A stretch of 64,000 bases of DNA from Margaritifera margaritifera. Its lineage: Eukaryota > Mollusca > Bivalvia > Unionida > Margaritiferidae. The stretch covers positions 548,501-612,500 of the forward strand of contig JAQPZY010001625.1 in assembly GCA_029931535.1 (NCBI GenBank), written 5' to 3'. Made by a program: the position numbers and the translations under genes. The notes beneath the pieces are model-generated. The model was not told the DNA's origin, did no database searches, and saw only the letters and a list, made by a program, of their open reading frames with translations. Positions 37,101 to 49,010 of this stretch are shown here, piece after piece; within the stretch, counting starts at the first letter, position 1; every line of letters begins with the position of its first letter.

Positions 37101-37360
37101 CTGCATACTACATCAATGTATCGTCGGGGAATTCTCAGAATAACTAACAACGACTTGGAATATTTTTAAACGAAATATCTAAAAATGGGGTAGGAAAGGG
37201 GCCAGAGGAATCTGGGACTACGTATGAAGATCCATTGTGCTCTACGGCATCCACTATGATGCTCATTGTATGGCAACGGTAAAGAGGACAAAGTAAATGG
37301 AGTGATGATCTGTCAAACGGGGAGAAAGAAACTAATTTTGTACTCGAAAATAGGTTACAC
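37101..37360 (-). other. Possible non-coding first exon of RGP1
   Basis: RGP1 needs an upstream 5' UTR exon because its ATG exon has an acceptor at 34066/34067. A good donor (TATGCAG followed by GTATGTTTCC) closes at 37101 on the minus strand, about 3 kb upstream. The segment carries short upstream ATGs but no recognisable protein. The start of transcription is not visible, so the right edge is arbitrary. This is inference from a single splice site. Confidence 0.3.
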
Positions 37361-37374
37361 AATATTATATAATA

Positions 37375-39162
37375 TATTCTTTCGATCTTCTAATGAAGAA
37401 CTGTGCATATGTAACATTATTATAGATTAAAGGTTTGCTGTCATTGTCCATACATTCTATACAATATATATCTGACGCCCATAAACTACAGAAATACCTA
37501 GTATTTTGTACATAATTTGTGATAGTCAATATCGTCCGATCAGAATCTTTTTAATGCTTTACCATCGTTGTTATACAGGCGCATTGGATAATGGACACAC
37601 TGAAACATTGGTCACATTAATCCGGAACTAAAATGTCCGTCATATGTCTAGTTTAGTGATTTTACTATGAAGAAAAAAATTGGTCCCAATTTTAAATTAT
37701 TCTTTTTTAATTTTAAATTACCAGTACATCATTGCAGCACTGATTAAGCCATGTACGTTATTATCTATTCAGAACAATATATTTATTAGCTGAAATATCT
37801 TATACAATGAATGAGTTCTGTTAAAATTTTAAATGCATTAAAACTAACTTTATCTTATTATGAAAAAGAATATCTTTAAAAGTTACATTTGAATATCTTC
37901 AATTCAATAATCATCATAAATCGCCTTTTTGTCAGTTGTCACTAACTTTAGAAACATATTTAGTGAAGTTACATAATAATTGTGGGAATTCTTGTCTAGA
38001 AACATTTCATATCAATGATATTATCTTATATCAGATACAATGAAATAACACATCTGTAACTGTTTCTTGTTTTTTTTTTGTTTATTTGTTTGTTGTTTTT
38101 ATGTTGGGTTTTTGTGTGTGTGTGTGGGGGGGGGTATTTTTTGACAGAGTGTAATGTCAATTGACCTGTTAGTTGTTGAGCTATATCTATCTTTCGATAT
38201 ATATTTATATATTTACTCATCAAATCATCAACTTCTTGTTCACATTTCAAGTACACAATCACTCACCAACTTTAATACTAAATCAAACATAACAACAGAC
38301 AAACAGGGATGCAAATAGATGGACAGACTTAACTGATAAACAAATATATATACATGTAGATAGATAAAACTAACATTTAAACTTTTGTATAGACAGTTAT
38401 TATTAGATTTATTTGAACATTCACTATATTTCTAACTTCTTGCAGGATTACTGCTGCAGTTAAAATTGTTAAAATACTACGGTGACTGGATAGTGCCACA
38501 AATTTGTTTCATATGTTTAAACAAGATATTATTTCGTATAAACAAGATATTATCCTTTTAAACAAAACAACAAAATTTTAAAACATTTGTGGCACTATCC
38601 AGCCATGATAAAATACACATACAAAATTTTGAGCATTCCTGCTTCTAGAAGAAAGACTACAATATTTCACTATTTTATGAGCTGTGTTTTATCCAATTTT
38701 GTTCTCATTGGAAATTTTTTTCGGAGAGTATAGCGTCGGTCCCTTTGAGGGACTCTTGTTTACCATTGGTATCACCACTGGATGTCATGACCAATTATCT
38801 TATTATCACAAATAAAAGACAAAAAAATGGCTGTCTCCCCATACACAACCTAGCTGTTAACCAGCCACTTACAAAAAGCTGAGTGAAACAAAATGAGATT
38901 GGAAGAAAGCCTATAAATTTATCTCAATGATCTGCATACTCACTTACATGGAACAGCTTGCCTTTAAATATAAAACAATAAAATTCCCTAAATGCTTTTA
39001 AAAATAAATCCTTTGACTACATGTCAAATAAGAAATAAATATTCTTTTTCAACTTGTATTAAATAACCTATATATTGTTAATAAGAAAATTGTAGAGAAG
39101 GCCTCAGGGAGAATAGTTTTGTACTGAGTTACCTTCTATAAATAAAGCATTATTATTATTAC

Positions 39163-39199
<37 letters not shown>

Positions 39200-39400
39200 T
39201 TAGCATTTCAACTAGTTCAACAGAAAGTTGAGAATAAAGATTAAAAACAAACATATTTTGATTGTTAGCAAAAGGTTGAGAATAAAGACTTATCACTTGA
39301 TATTGCTCTATCTTATAATTGGTTCAAACTTATGGTGCTATTTTGCTACAACTTTGTGTCTGCCATTCTTAGTGTGCTTCCATATGGACACCAGACATCT
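37375..39400. other. Intergenic, no gene seen apart from the foldback element
   Basis: AT-rich; a (TTA)n tract at 39165-39199 and a G run at 38126-38134 are the only simple repeats. Confidence 0.4.
38484..38608. mobile_element. Short foldback element
   Basis: CTGGATAGTGCCACAAAT at 38486 is repeated inverted as ATTTGTGGCACTATCCAG ending near 38603. Between the arms a unit AACAAGATATTAT occurs twice. About 120 bp, no coding capacity; consistent with a MITE. Confidence 0.65.
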
Positions 39401-39414
39401 TGATCAGAATGGCA

Positions 39415-39500
39415 AAGCCGTGGTGGCTTAGTGGTTAGCATGCCGGACCTGCACCTTTCTGGTTGTGAATCCAACACACTAATGACTAAGCCACTGTCCA
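39415..39500 (+). repeat. tRNA-derived SINE candidate
   Basis: GTGGTGGCTTAGTGGTTAGC (A-box-like) and GGTTGTGAATCC (B-box-like, consensus GGTTCGAATCC) lie 45 bp apart. It is close in wording to the candidate at 36.8 kb but on the other strand. Confidence 0.5.
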
Positions 39501-39819
39501 CATACATACAAAAGTTGATCCAAAAGTTCATGGACACTGTTACATTGCTAATGAGAGCAGCCTCTTTTGACCTTAATTTCTGCATCATTGCCAATAAACA
39601 AACAAAAATAAAATAACTTCATTCTCTTAATTGTATACATCTGAACAACATAAATTGTTCTTTTTTAAGAGAATTTCAAGCATCCCTTACATTTATTTTG
39701 CAATTTCCTGAAGATAAGTGGAAATTATACACTGGTCTATCCATTCCAACACTTTGTGTTTACAAAGTTGTAATTTGGCACACACTTCAGATTTTCATAG
39801 AATAGTATCTTTGGATGGA

Positions 39820-39821
<2 letters not shown>

Positions 39822-39918
<97 letters not shown>

Positions 39919-39921
39919 TAT
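39822..39921. repeat. (TA)n microsatellite, about 95 bp
   Basis: Uninterrupted TA up to 39915. A minus-strand YIYIYI frame is its product. Confidence 0.95.
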
Positions 39922-40436
39922 ATACATTTTTCTAACAGAATGAACTTAAAATGAAAGCATATAAGCCTACAAACATACATTATATACTGTTAGGAAGTTT
40001 TAAAATATATAATACATGTATTAACAATAAATATTAACATGAAAATGTTTAAATAATGCTGTGTCAGGTCACCAGTGATTAAAAATAAACTTATATTACC
40101 ATAACACCAGAAAGATTGTTCCACCAAACTTTTATTTATTTATTAGGAATTGTATTGATGTCACAGTTGGGAATGCTTAAATTATGTGGATCTGCTTGTT
40201 TCATTTTTATGTGTGGTCTCCATGAACTTTTGGATCAACCATCTTACATACAATATATGTTTACTTACTTTATTAAGACTGATAGTATAAATTAGATAAA
40301 CTGATAGAGAAGGAAGAAAAAAACATAAAGAATAAAATCTGATTATAAGACAGATTGTGAGGTTAAAAACAGGTACAAGAAAAAAGGAAGATGATAATAG
40401 TAACTGTTTATTGACAAAAGTATGGCATAGCTAGTG

Positions 40437-40725
40437 AGATCACATGTCTGTCAAAAATCTTATAATATGATTATAATGACTAGTCAATAAAATCTTATAA
40501 AACACGATTATAATGACTTGTCAACAAATTTATCTTATAAAACACGATTATAATGACTTGTCAATAAAAAATCTTATAAAACATGATTATAATGACTTGT
40601 CAATAAAAAATCTTATAAAACATGATTATAATGACTAGTCAATAAATTTATCTTATAAAACACAATTATAATGACTTGTCAATCAAAAATCTTACAAAAC
40701 ATAATTATAATGACTTACATGTATC
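40437..40725. repeat. 39-41-bp tandem repeat, about seven copies
   Basis: CTTATAAAACACGATTATAA and TGACTTGTCAATAAA recur. Confidence 0.88.
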
Positions 40726-41153
40726 TGAGAATTTATCAAGAAATCATAAGTGATAATAAATAATACATTTAAATGGCTACTATTATCTCATGCATACATT
40801 TTGTCTTTGAAGGATATAGACACTTGAAATTTCAGTTTTAAACTGACCATGTAAGGAATACTTGTCAACATTCTGTTTTTGGTGACAGGTTTGTTTGGTT
40901 CTTTTCACATATACACACACACACAAAATGATCAGCAACAGTATTATGTCTTCATCCAGAATTCAAAAATCAATAAGTCTGTCCTGCCTAATTTCTGATA
41001 AAAATAACTTTTTATTGCCTCATATATTGTGAACATTTGACAACTATTAATGCGAATGATCACTTCCAAACAACACAAGAGAAACAAATAGAAAGCTTAT
41101 GAAATCTTTGTTTGAAATGTGGGGAAGATGAAGAACAATTGACATGTATATCA

Positions 41154-41345
41154 CCGTTTATACTCGCGTATAAGACGATACCAACTGCAAACTGCATAGA
41201 CCCAGATTGACAGATCTTGCAGTTTGTAAGGACTAATCAGTAGATAAAACAACATAGACCCTGATCTGCAGGTGCATTATGCAATGGCAGATCAGGGTCT
41301 ATGTTGTTTTGCATTTGGACCTAGATTATATACGAGTATATATGG
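41154..41345 (+). mobile_element. Double-hairpin miniature element (copy 5 of 7)
   Basis: 192 bp. Left end CCGTTTATACTCGCGTATAA (flank CA rather than TA), right end ACGAGTATATATGG followed by TA. Hairpin A is shortened by an internal loss; hairpin B arms are intact (ACATAGACCCTGATCTGC and GCAGATCAGGGTCTATGT). Confidence 0.86.
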
Positions 41346-41349
41346 TAGC

Positions 41350-42147
41350 TATTAAGAAGCTATAAAAAGAGGATAATAACTATTACAGTACATTTTATTT
41401 TTGGATATGTGTGACCCTGTGTAAACTGAATGTATCATGTCAAAGGTCTTCTCATTAACACCAAACTGACTCTGGGAACTTTGGAGCTCAAGTCAGTCCA
41501 GTGATGAGTATTTTGTTGATTTTATTAACAATCAAAACAAGTGCCTTATGAGAAAATCAAGCATTCTGTGTTGTAGAATCCTGTCAAGGGTAAAAAGTAA
41601 ATTATCAAAAATAATATGGTAGTGTCGTTGTTATCAATAATACAGTATACACATGATAGGTCCAGTTATGGGGAAAGTGTAAATATTTTACCAGGCATTT
41701 GACAACTGGATGTTTTGGTCTGGAATAGTGATTTCAACTGTAACTGAATCCATCAGAGCTCTGGCATTGTTTAGCTTAAAGTTGAGATAAAGAAATATTT
41801 GGAATCCTGAAAGGTCAGATTCCAAGCAAGGCTGGGGAGTGTTTTGCAGATAGATTGTACTCTGTTAGAAAGTTTTAAGTCCTCAAGGGGTGACTCAATG
41901 TTACACGGAGGAATTATTAAAGTCTTAAAGCACCAATTTTTTAGTTACAATATATTCCTTGGAACAGCATAACAAGATCTGGGCAGCGATGAGATTAATT
42001 AATGATTATTGTTGATGGGATTATATTCCATTACTAAACTGGATATTTTAAGGGATCCTCATGACAGCAGAAACTGAAATTCATTGTGCAATGCTAAGCC
42101 TGTACTTGGATTGTTTATTTAATGGTGGTGATTTATAAACACTCTGG
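41350..42147. other. Intergenic, no gene seen
   Basis: No repeats or motifs recognised; precedes the Gypsy-like relic and could hold its 5' LTR, but no matching 3' LTR was found. Confidence 0.35.
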
Positions 42148-43810
42148 TTGTACTGTTTAATATCTTCGTTGAAATTGAAAAACTGGTACAGGGTTCCTAG
42201 TCAGCGATTTGAACTGTGTACCTATTATGTGAGTGTGAAAAGTATAGAGGCAAGCAGTACGCATCGTACTTGCACTGCTTCAGTTCAAAACCATATGGAT
42301 TTTATGGATGAAGAGAATGTAGAGGAAACCGTGGAAGAAGTACAAAGATTGAAAAAAGTTCAGAAGGATCTAAGAGAATGAAAGCAACAATGAAATGCAA
42401 AAGCTGGAATTTGAAATGCAGCTTCCGAGGGTGTCAGTGGAGTTCGAAAGATATAAACTTGAAAAGAAATGGAACATCAGCTTAAGTTGAGGAAATCAGA
42501 AGTTGATTTAAAGTGAATCAAATCCAGAACTGGAGACTCTAGGCCTTTATCATCCACAGCAGTGCCTTTTAATCTAAAATTACAATCTTTTTAATAATGA
42601 GAAAGACAGCATTCTCACATATTTGGATGAATTTGACACAGTTGCTAATCAAGCTGAACTGAAAGTGGATATTAAAAGTATGGTAAGGCACGTAATGTGG
42701 CAACCCACGTGAAAAAGGATTATGCTTATTTAAACAAGGCACAGATTGACTGTTTTAGTAAAAGTCCATCTGATTATTTTGATATGCTCTACTTCAAGTG
42801 TCAACAACCCAATGCATCATATGGTAGCCTTATGGCATGAGTAGATCAATACCTTGTGCGATTCATTAGAGAAATTATAGTGTTTTAGGGAAGTATATTC
42901 CATGAGGGTTTTGCCAACACAAGTCTCAGTGGATCCAGAGAAACAAATGATCAGAGATGGTAGGATAGGCAGTGGAAGATATATATCATGCCTCAAAAGG
43001 ATCAAGGCAGGTGGAACAAAACACAGCCAAGGTCAGGAGGTGGGAACAAAAATATCGCAAGGTCAGTTGGTTTGTGTTTTGGACCACAAGAATAGAGAGA
43101 AAAACAATAATGCTGTGTTTTCATTGCATTTTGCTTGGGACCATCCTAGATAGAAAAACAGGTAGGAATGTCAAAATCAAGCTACAGGTACATACTGCGT
43201 TCAACAAACAATCATTGAGTGATTGATTTATCTACCTGTTGTAGTGGATGGTGGAGATTCATTTTATCATGGTCAATGGTGCTAATATTACATTAATTTG
43301 AGAGGATTTTGTTCACCCAAAGTGTATCATTGATGGGCAGAACATGACTCTACAAACCATAGTTGGCCAGCCTTTTAGTGCCAAGGTGGCTGTTGTGAAC
43401 ATGGACACTCAGTACTTTTAAAAAGCCATACTCAGGTTGGTGCTGTGCCAGACTTATCTACTGAAGCAGTACTTGGAATGGATATCATAAGCAAGTCAGC
43501 AATAGTATTTACAAGGCTGCAAGCTAAACAACAGCAACGTAAAGAGCATGAGAGTGGTTATTTTCAGAGGAATGTGGTGTTAAAGTGCAAGATATTCTAA
43601 TGGAGGCTGAGGAAAACAACGTGGGAGAAACAGAGCTGGAGGAAAATGTTGTACACTCAAATGATGAAACACAGAAGGTTATGATGTCAGATGATGAGGA
43701 TGCCACTGGAATCTTGTCCCTGAAATCTCCCTCGTACGCAAAATTATTATTGAAAATTTTCTTTTTCTTATTTTTTCATGCTTGTTCCAGTGTAGTATAT
43801 TTATGGTAAT
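42148..43810 (+). pseudogene. Gypsy-like LTR retroelement gag/protease relic
   Basis: Plus-strand fragments in several frames: a coiled, acidic gag-like part (NVEETVEEVQRLKKVQKDLR at 42310-42380), then from 42560 fragments such as DSILTYLDEFDTVANQAEL, and a retropepsin-like region at about 43280-43510 (IVGQPFSAKVAVVNMD; DLSTEAVLGMDIISKSA). After it comes a glutamine/lysine linker and an acidic stretch (43585-43720). The protease active-site region reads VNGANITLI, so the usual Asp-Thr-Gly is lost, and many stops interrupt the frame. No RT or LTR was recognised. Family placement rests on a few motifs. Confidence 0.5.
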
Positions 43811-44199
43811 ACCGTCTATGATCACGTGACTGAACTGCCTTAAGCAGGGCAAGTCAATTGTACTTGCTAATATCATCCTCAGATCCAGTCAGCATGGTCA
43901 ACTGGCTTCATTTGAAGTTTGTTGAGGTGGATTATGCTATGTGTGAGTAGAATTAATTTGGAAAGGATTTGAGATGTTAATTGAATATGGCTGGGTTACT
44001 GAAAAGCTCTAGCAGCATGAAACAATAAACATAACTTTGATTCTGTCCGCAAGGTATGTTCTGCTTCCGTGCTTAAAGTTGTCGAGATGAATTAAGAGTC
44101 TATACTATGTGTGATAAAAAGTAATTTGGACAGGGTTAAAGATGATAATTGATTATGGCTGGATTATTCAAGAGCTCAAGTGGCATACAACTGACTTGG

Positions 44200-44642
44200 T
44201 TTGACTTTGGTGTTTAAAGTTTGTCGAGATGTCTAAGTGTACATTATCTCCAAATGCAAAAACACCAAAATCCAAGCAAGCGAAATATCACACGAAATTC
44301 AATGATGGATGGAAACAGGAATTTCAGTGATTGCAATCGAGATCAAAGGGACATGAATATGCATTCTGCTCTTCCTGTCAAGTTGATTTTAAAGTCTGTT
44401 ACGGTGGCAAGAATGACATCACGCATCATGCAGAAATCCCATAAAGGGGATAATGAATGCTGACATTCTTAGTTCGTGTTTTCGACAAGGATGTAAACAG
44501 GATATCAACAAGATTCCTTGGAATACAAGCCTGTAACATTGGATCAGCTGAACTCACCTTTGCATGCCTGGATAAAATATTCACGTAAGTATTACCAAAG
44601 TTTAACTATTTTATTGTTCATAAGAAATCATAATCACAATTG

Positions 44643-44683
<41 letters not shown>

Positions 44684-45408
44684 TGATAATAATATGAATA
44701 ATATGGATACAGTACAAGAATTAATCCATAATGCCTGAGATGAATGAGGTCTTTATCTTCGTCTATAATTCTAGTAAGTGATAATTGTTTTCCACATTTG
44801 ATTGTTATTGATATATAATGGTGATAGTGATGAAAATGATGACAACAAAGGCATCTGCAAATTAAGTTTAAAGTCACAAAGGGTGTGATAGCATATTCAT
44901 TAATGTATGCATCAGTGCTTCATGTGGACAGTCTTACTGACATTAAAACAACATTAGATGATTGGAAGTGCAATAAATACTCACTAATCCGATTAGGTAG
45001 GTTTTCTTCTCTCCTATGATCAATACAGATAATTATCAGCAATTGATGGGTGAACAATAAAAAAAATATTAAACGCCTGCAATGATAATTGGAAATTGAA
45101 AACAGTGATAGGTACCTTTAAAAGGAAAATTTCGCTACAACAGATTATATAATATTTCAGAGAGAGAAATCTACCTTGGGCCAATTGCATTGGATATGCA
45201 AGTGACAATTGCATTATTATAATATTTTAATTTATCTATTGTATATCCATGGCAAGTAAATTTCAAAGTTCTAATGTTTTGCATTTTGTATTGCAGTGGT
45301 GAAGCTGTCTGAGAGGTTCATGACATTAACCCAGAGTGAGAGAACTGCACTGGAAAATTAAACTCAGGACTACATTCTGACTCCCAGCGAAGAACTTCCC
45401 AAATTCTG
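44200..45408 (+). pseudogene. hAT-type transposase relic with BED-like finger
   Basis: KYHTKFNDGWKQEFQ, then SKGHEYAFCSSCQVDFKVCY and GGKNDITHHAE (44276-44440) is a BED-type zinc-finger layout (W..EF, CxxC, HH) broken by one stop. RISTRFLGIQACNIGSAEL follows at about 44495-44575, and VKLSERFMTLTQSERTALEN with ILTPSEELPKF at 45299-45405, directly after an acceptor-like TTGCAG. These blocks recur in metazoan hAT/ZBED-like transposases. The relic is cut off at 45408 by DIRS copy 4. Confidence 0.55.
44646..44681. repeat. (TAA)n microsatellite
   Basis: About 12 TAA units inside the hAT relic. Confidence 0.9.
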
Positions 45409-48400
45409 CCTTTAACAGTTGCTAAATAGAATCTATGTGCCCTAACTGGACAAAGAAGTCTATCTCAATCATCCCCAGCACTGATACAACTGAGACTGGG
45501 GATTTCAATCAGGGATGGAAATACTGATGGAAGTTGGGGTTTTTTTTGCAAGGAAACCTGGCTGACGTAACAAGGAAACCGAATTGTAATTCCCATTGAA
45601 GCGTAAACATCCCTCCTCAATTGATAAAGCATGTTGTTTGCTTCTTCTCCGAGATGATGCAATGGCCAAAAGAAAAAATAGTTTTAAGCATAAGATTTTC
45701 AAAAGAAGCCTCATTCAAAGGTTCATACAGTGTTTTGGTCAGCTCATAAAACACATGAAAGGTTCCATCTTGGTGTCAACGAGTCAGACACCAGTTTCTG
45801 TAGCTCGAAGTACTTAATAACATCTGATAAGCGAGGATCCGAACAAATGGATTGGGCTTTCGAAATTTTATGTGTGTTTGAAAGGGCAGCCCTATAACCT
45901 TTGATTGTTGAGGCTGAACAAGATCTCTCCTTAAATAGGAAGAGAAAATCTGCTATTGCAGCAAGAGATGGTCGGCAAGGATTGTTGCGTTCCCTAGTGC
46001 ACCAATCACAGCAGATTTTCTGCTTTGCATTATAGACCCTAGATGTAGAATGTCGCCAGGCCTGTACGTTGCAGTCGGTAACTTTGCTAGAAAATTTTGC
46101 CTGGTGGATAGATCGCTTGAGATGAACCAAGCATGAAGGTGAAGAATCTGAGGATTGGTGTGAACTAGAGAACCTCTGTGTTGTGAGAGAAGATTGTCCC
46201 ACTGAGGTAATACCCTTGGTTTGTTGATCAATAGGTTGAGGAGGTCATTGAACCACGACCTTTGAGGCCACAGAGATGCAATCAGGATGATCCATGCTGT
46301 GGATGTCCTGATCTTGTGCAGTACTTGTGGAATCGACTGGAAGGGTGGGAATGTGTAAGAGAACAATTGGTCGCAGTTTAGACTGAAAATATCCACTGCC
46401 CAGGCTGCTTGGTCTGGGACTGGGGAGACATAAAATGGGAGCTTGTTGTTGAGTTTTGTTGCAAACAAGTCAACTAGTGGTGTTTCCCATAGAATGAACA
46501 GAGTCTCTGCAACTGCTTTATGTAGAGACTATTCTGTGAGGACTACCTTGCCTGTTCTGGACAGATTGTTGACAAGGATGTTTTTCTTCCCTGGAATATT
46601 ACAACTCTGAGTGTAACCCCTTGTTACTCTGCCCAACATAGAAGGTTCCAGACTTCCATGCAGAGTGAAGGAGCATAAGTACCTCCTTGTCATCTGAAGT
46701 ATGCAACCACTGATGTGTTGTCTGAGGAGACCATGATGCAATGCCCTTTGATATGTTCTATGCACCCTTTTAGGGTGAAGAACATGACTTTCATTTCTAA
46801 ATTGTTGATGTGGAGGAGACCGTCTTCCTGTGACCAATGGCCGTGGATAAGTAACTCCTTCTGGCTCTAAATGAGCCTCCCAATCTGAATCTGATGCGTA
46901 GGTGTACAGATAGGACTGGAGTTCTGGGGCATGCAGGGGAACTCCCCTCAGAAACTTGCCTTGATTGTACCATCACTTGAGGTGGTACTGAAACTTTGAC
47001 CCTTAGAGAATTTGATCTGAGAGTGCATCCTTGTGGGTTTTCCAAACCACCAACAGGAGAATCTGAAGAGGACATAAATGAAGTCACCCCATCGATACCC
47101 GGTCTGCTGCAGAATTCAAGGTTCCTAGAAGAGAGAGAAGTACAGGCTAGCTGACAATGAAGTCTTGGTCTGTAAAGTCCTTAAATGTTTCATTATTTTG
47201 TGCATCCTCTCTGGGGGAACACGAACCCAGCACCGAGAGTTAAGGAAATTCATTTCTATGTACATGAAATCATGAGAGGGAATGAGTTCGGATTCCTCTA
47301 GGTTTGGAATCAGTTCCAACTGAGTCAACAGTGGGTCATGTGACTTAATAGTGACTGTTTATCGTTGTTGGGTAGCAGCCAGAGATAATGGATTAGCAGA
47401 ATTGCCAAGTACCTCAAGTGCACAGATATTACTCCCATGACTCTGGTGAAGACACAGGGCACTGAGCATAGACCGAACAGCATGGCTTGGAATTGAAATA
47501 CTTCCTGTCCAATCAAGAACAAGAAATATTGTTTGTGCGGAGGAAAAATTGGGATGTGAAGTACACATCCTGAAGATCGATGGAAATTGCCCCGTCGGCA
47601 GGTTTGATAGCCTTCCAAAATTAAGTTGCAGTTTCCATCTTGAAAGTTTACTGTAGCAAAAATGTGTTTAGGGGGAAAAGATAAGCCTCACTTTTCTACC
47701 CTTCTTGGGGACTGGCAACTGGATGTTCTGAACCCTCTCTACTGTGCCCTTCTGAAGAAGGGTGTGCACTTCTTCCTTTAATTTTAACATGTTTGATTGA
47801 TGGAAGAGGATGGGTGTCTTTGAGAGAGTATGGAGTTCTGTGAAGCATAGACGTAAACCCTCCTTCACTATAGAAGGACCCATCAGTCTTCCATGATATT
47901 TGATAAGGCCTCTGAAAAGAGGGCCAATTGAGCACCTACATATGTTAAAGAAAGAGGTATACATTGCAGGAGAGGTGAGGTGTCCCTAGGGATGGCCTCT
48001 CTCTCCCCCCCTTGCCTCTTTGGGAAAGAGGGAGGCAAAAGTAGACGTCTTTGCCATGCCCTTGACTCTCCACTTACTCTGTGTTTGCGGATTGGACTTG
48101 ATGGGTGCTGCTCATCCCTCTTTTCTTCAGGAGAGTGCACACGATCCCTTGAGAAATATATTACTACCTGTGAGATAGTAACAGTATTTCTCTCCTGGAA
48201 GATGTTTCTCTCCCAGCTAAGTTTTGCACAGCTTGAGATCTAATTGATCCCGAAGGAGAAGAAGAACATGTTTCCATCTTCTTCTTATACATGTCGGCTT
48301 TTGGCAAGAGCACAAATGTCGTCTGACTATAGCCAACAAATGGGACATCAATCTATTCATGTACATTTTGCGCATGATATAGAAGCAAGTGTCTCATTGG

Positions 48401-48855
48401 CCTTTCCTATGCCAACACTTACCAGCCATTTGAGACACCTGTAAATAAAGTTCTAAAAACAAGAATCTTTAGTATGATGAAAAAATAAGAGATGAATTAT
48501 AACAACAAGAAGGGTTGCATCAGTCTCATTGTCACTCTTTACTACTGATTTGCACTAAAAACAAGAATGTCAGAGTTTATTCATTTTATTCCATTTATGA
48601 ATTATAAACACAAGAACATCATTGTTGGGTTATAGTAATGTTATAAAACATTACTGAAACATTTTGGGTGAGATTCCGTGTTGTGACCACGCTATTGCAC
48701 TAATAATAAAAATCAGAATAATATTGGGACCCCCATCAATTGTAAACACTGTTGTATAAACTATTAATAGAAAATCTTTTGAGAACACATAATAATGATT
48801 ACATATTCCTACCATATTTTCCCACACCCTTATGTGGGAGGAGGGAGGGTAGATG
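45408..48855 (-). mobile_element. DIRS-type retroelement, 3'-truncated and ORF1-deleted (copy 4)
   Basis: Close relative of copy 1. Minus strand: short ORF1 remnant (48450-48000), RT (KHVKIKGRSAHPSSEG region from 47964; [15 protein letters not shown]; motif B-like FGLCSVPCVFTRVMG), RNase H (46837-46529), linker with LVDLFATKLNNKLPFYVSPV (46468-46100), recombinase N-terminal and core part ([34 protein letters not shown]) ending at about 45408. The HxxR and Tyr boxes are absent. About 1.5 kb of ORF1 is deleted near 48095. RT motif C reads HYLWLL: the two aspartates are deleted. It ends abruptly against a hAT relic at 45408. Confidence 0.85.
45465..46468 (-). pseudogene. DIRS RNase H-recombinase linker and tyrosine recombinase N-terminal part, copy 4
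   Basis: The frame 46468-45953 holds LPFYVSPVPDQAAWAVDIFS and NPQILHLHAWFISS; the next frame (46202-45744) holds [20 protein letters not shown]. Continues to GFLAKK and a [17 protein letters not shown] segment near 45465. The catalytic histidine, second arginine and tyrosine lie beyond the truncation. Confidence 0.75.
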
Positions 48856-49010
48856 GCTCATCATGTCACAATGCACAAAATAAAAAAATTATGAATGTTA
48901 TGAAATAAAAAAGTTTGATAGATATGGACAGAACATTTTAAATACTGGCATATCAAAGTCTATGCTGTTCACATGAAACGAAAAAGTAGAACAAACAGCA
49001 TTACATGACT

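Noticed and set aside
39415..39500. Functional tRNA gene
   Set aside because: A- and B-box-like words are present but the acceptor and anticodon stems do not pair convincingly; a SINE head is more likely.
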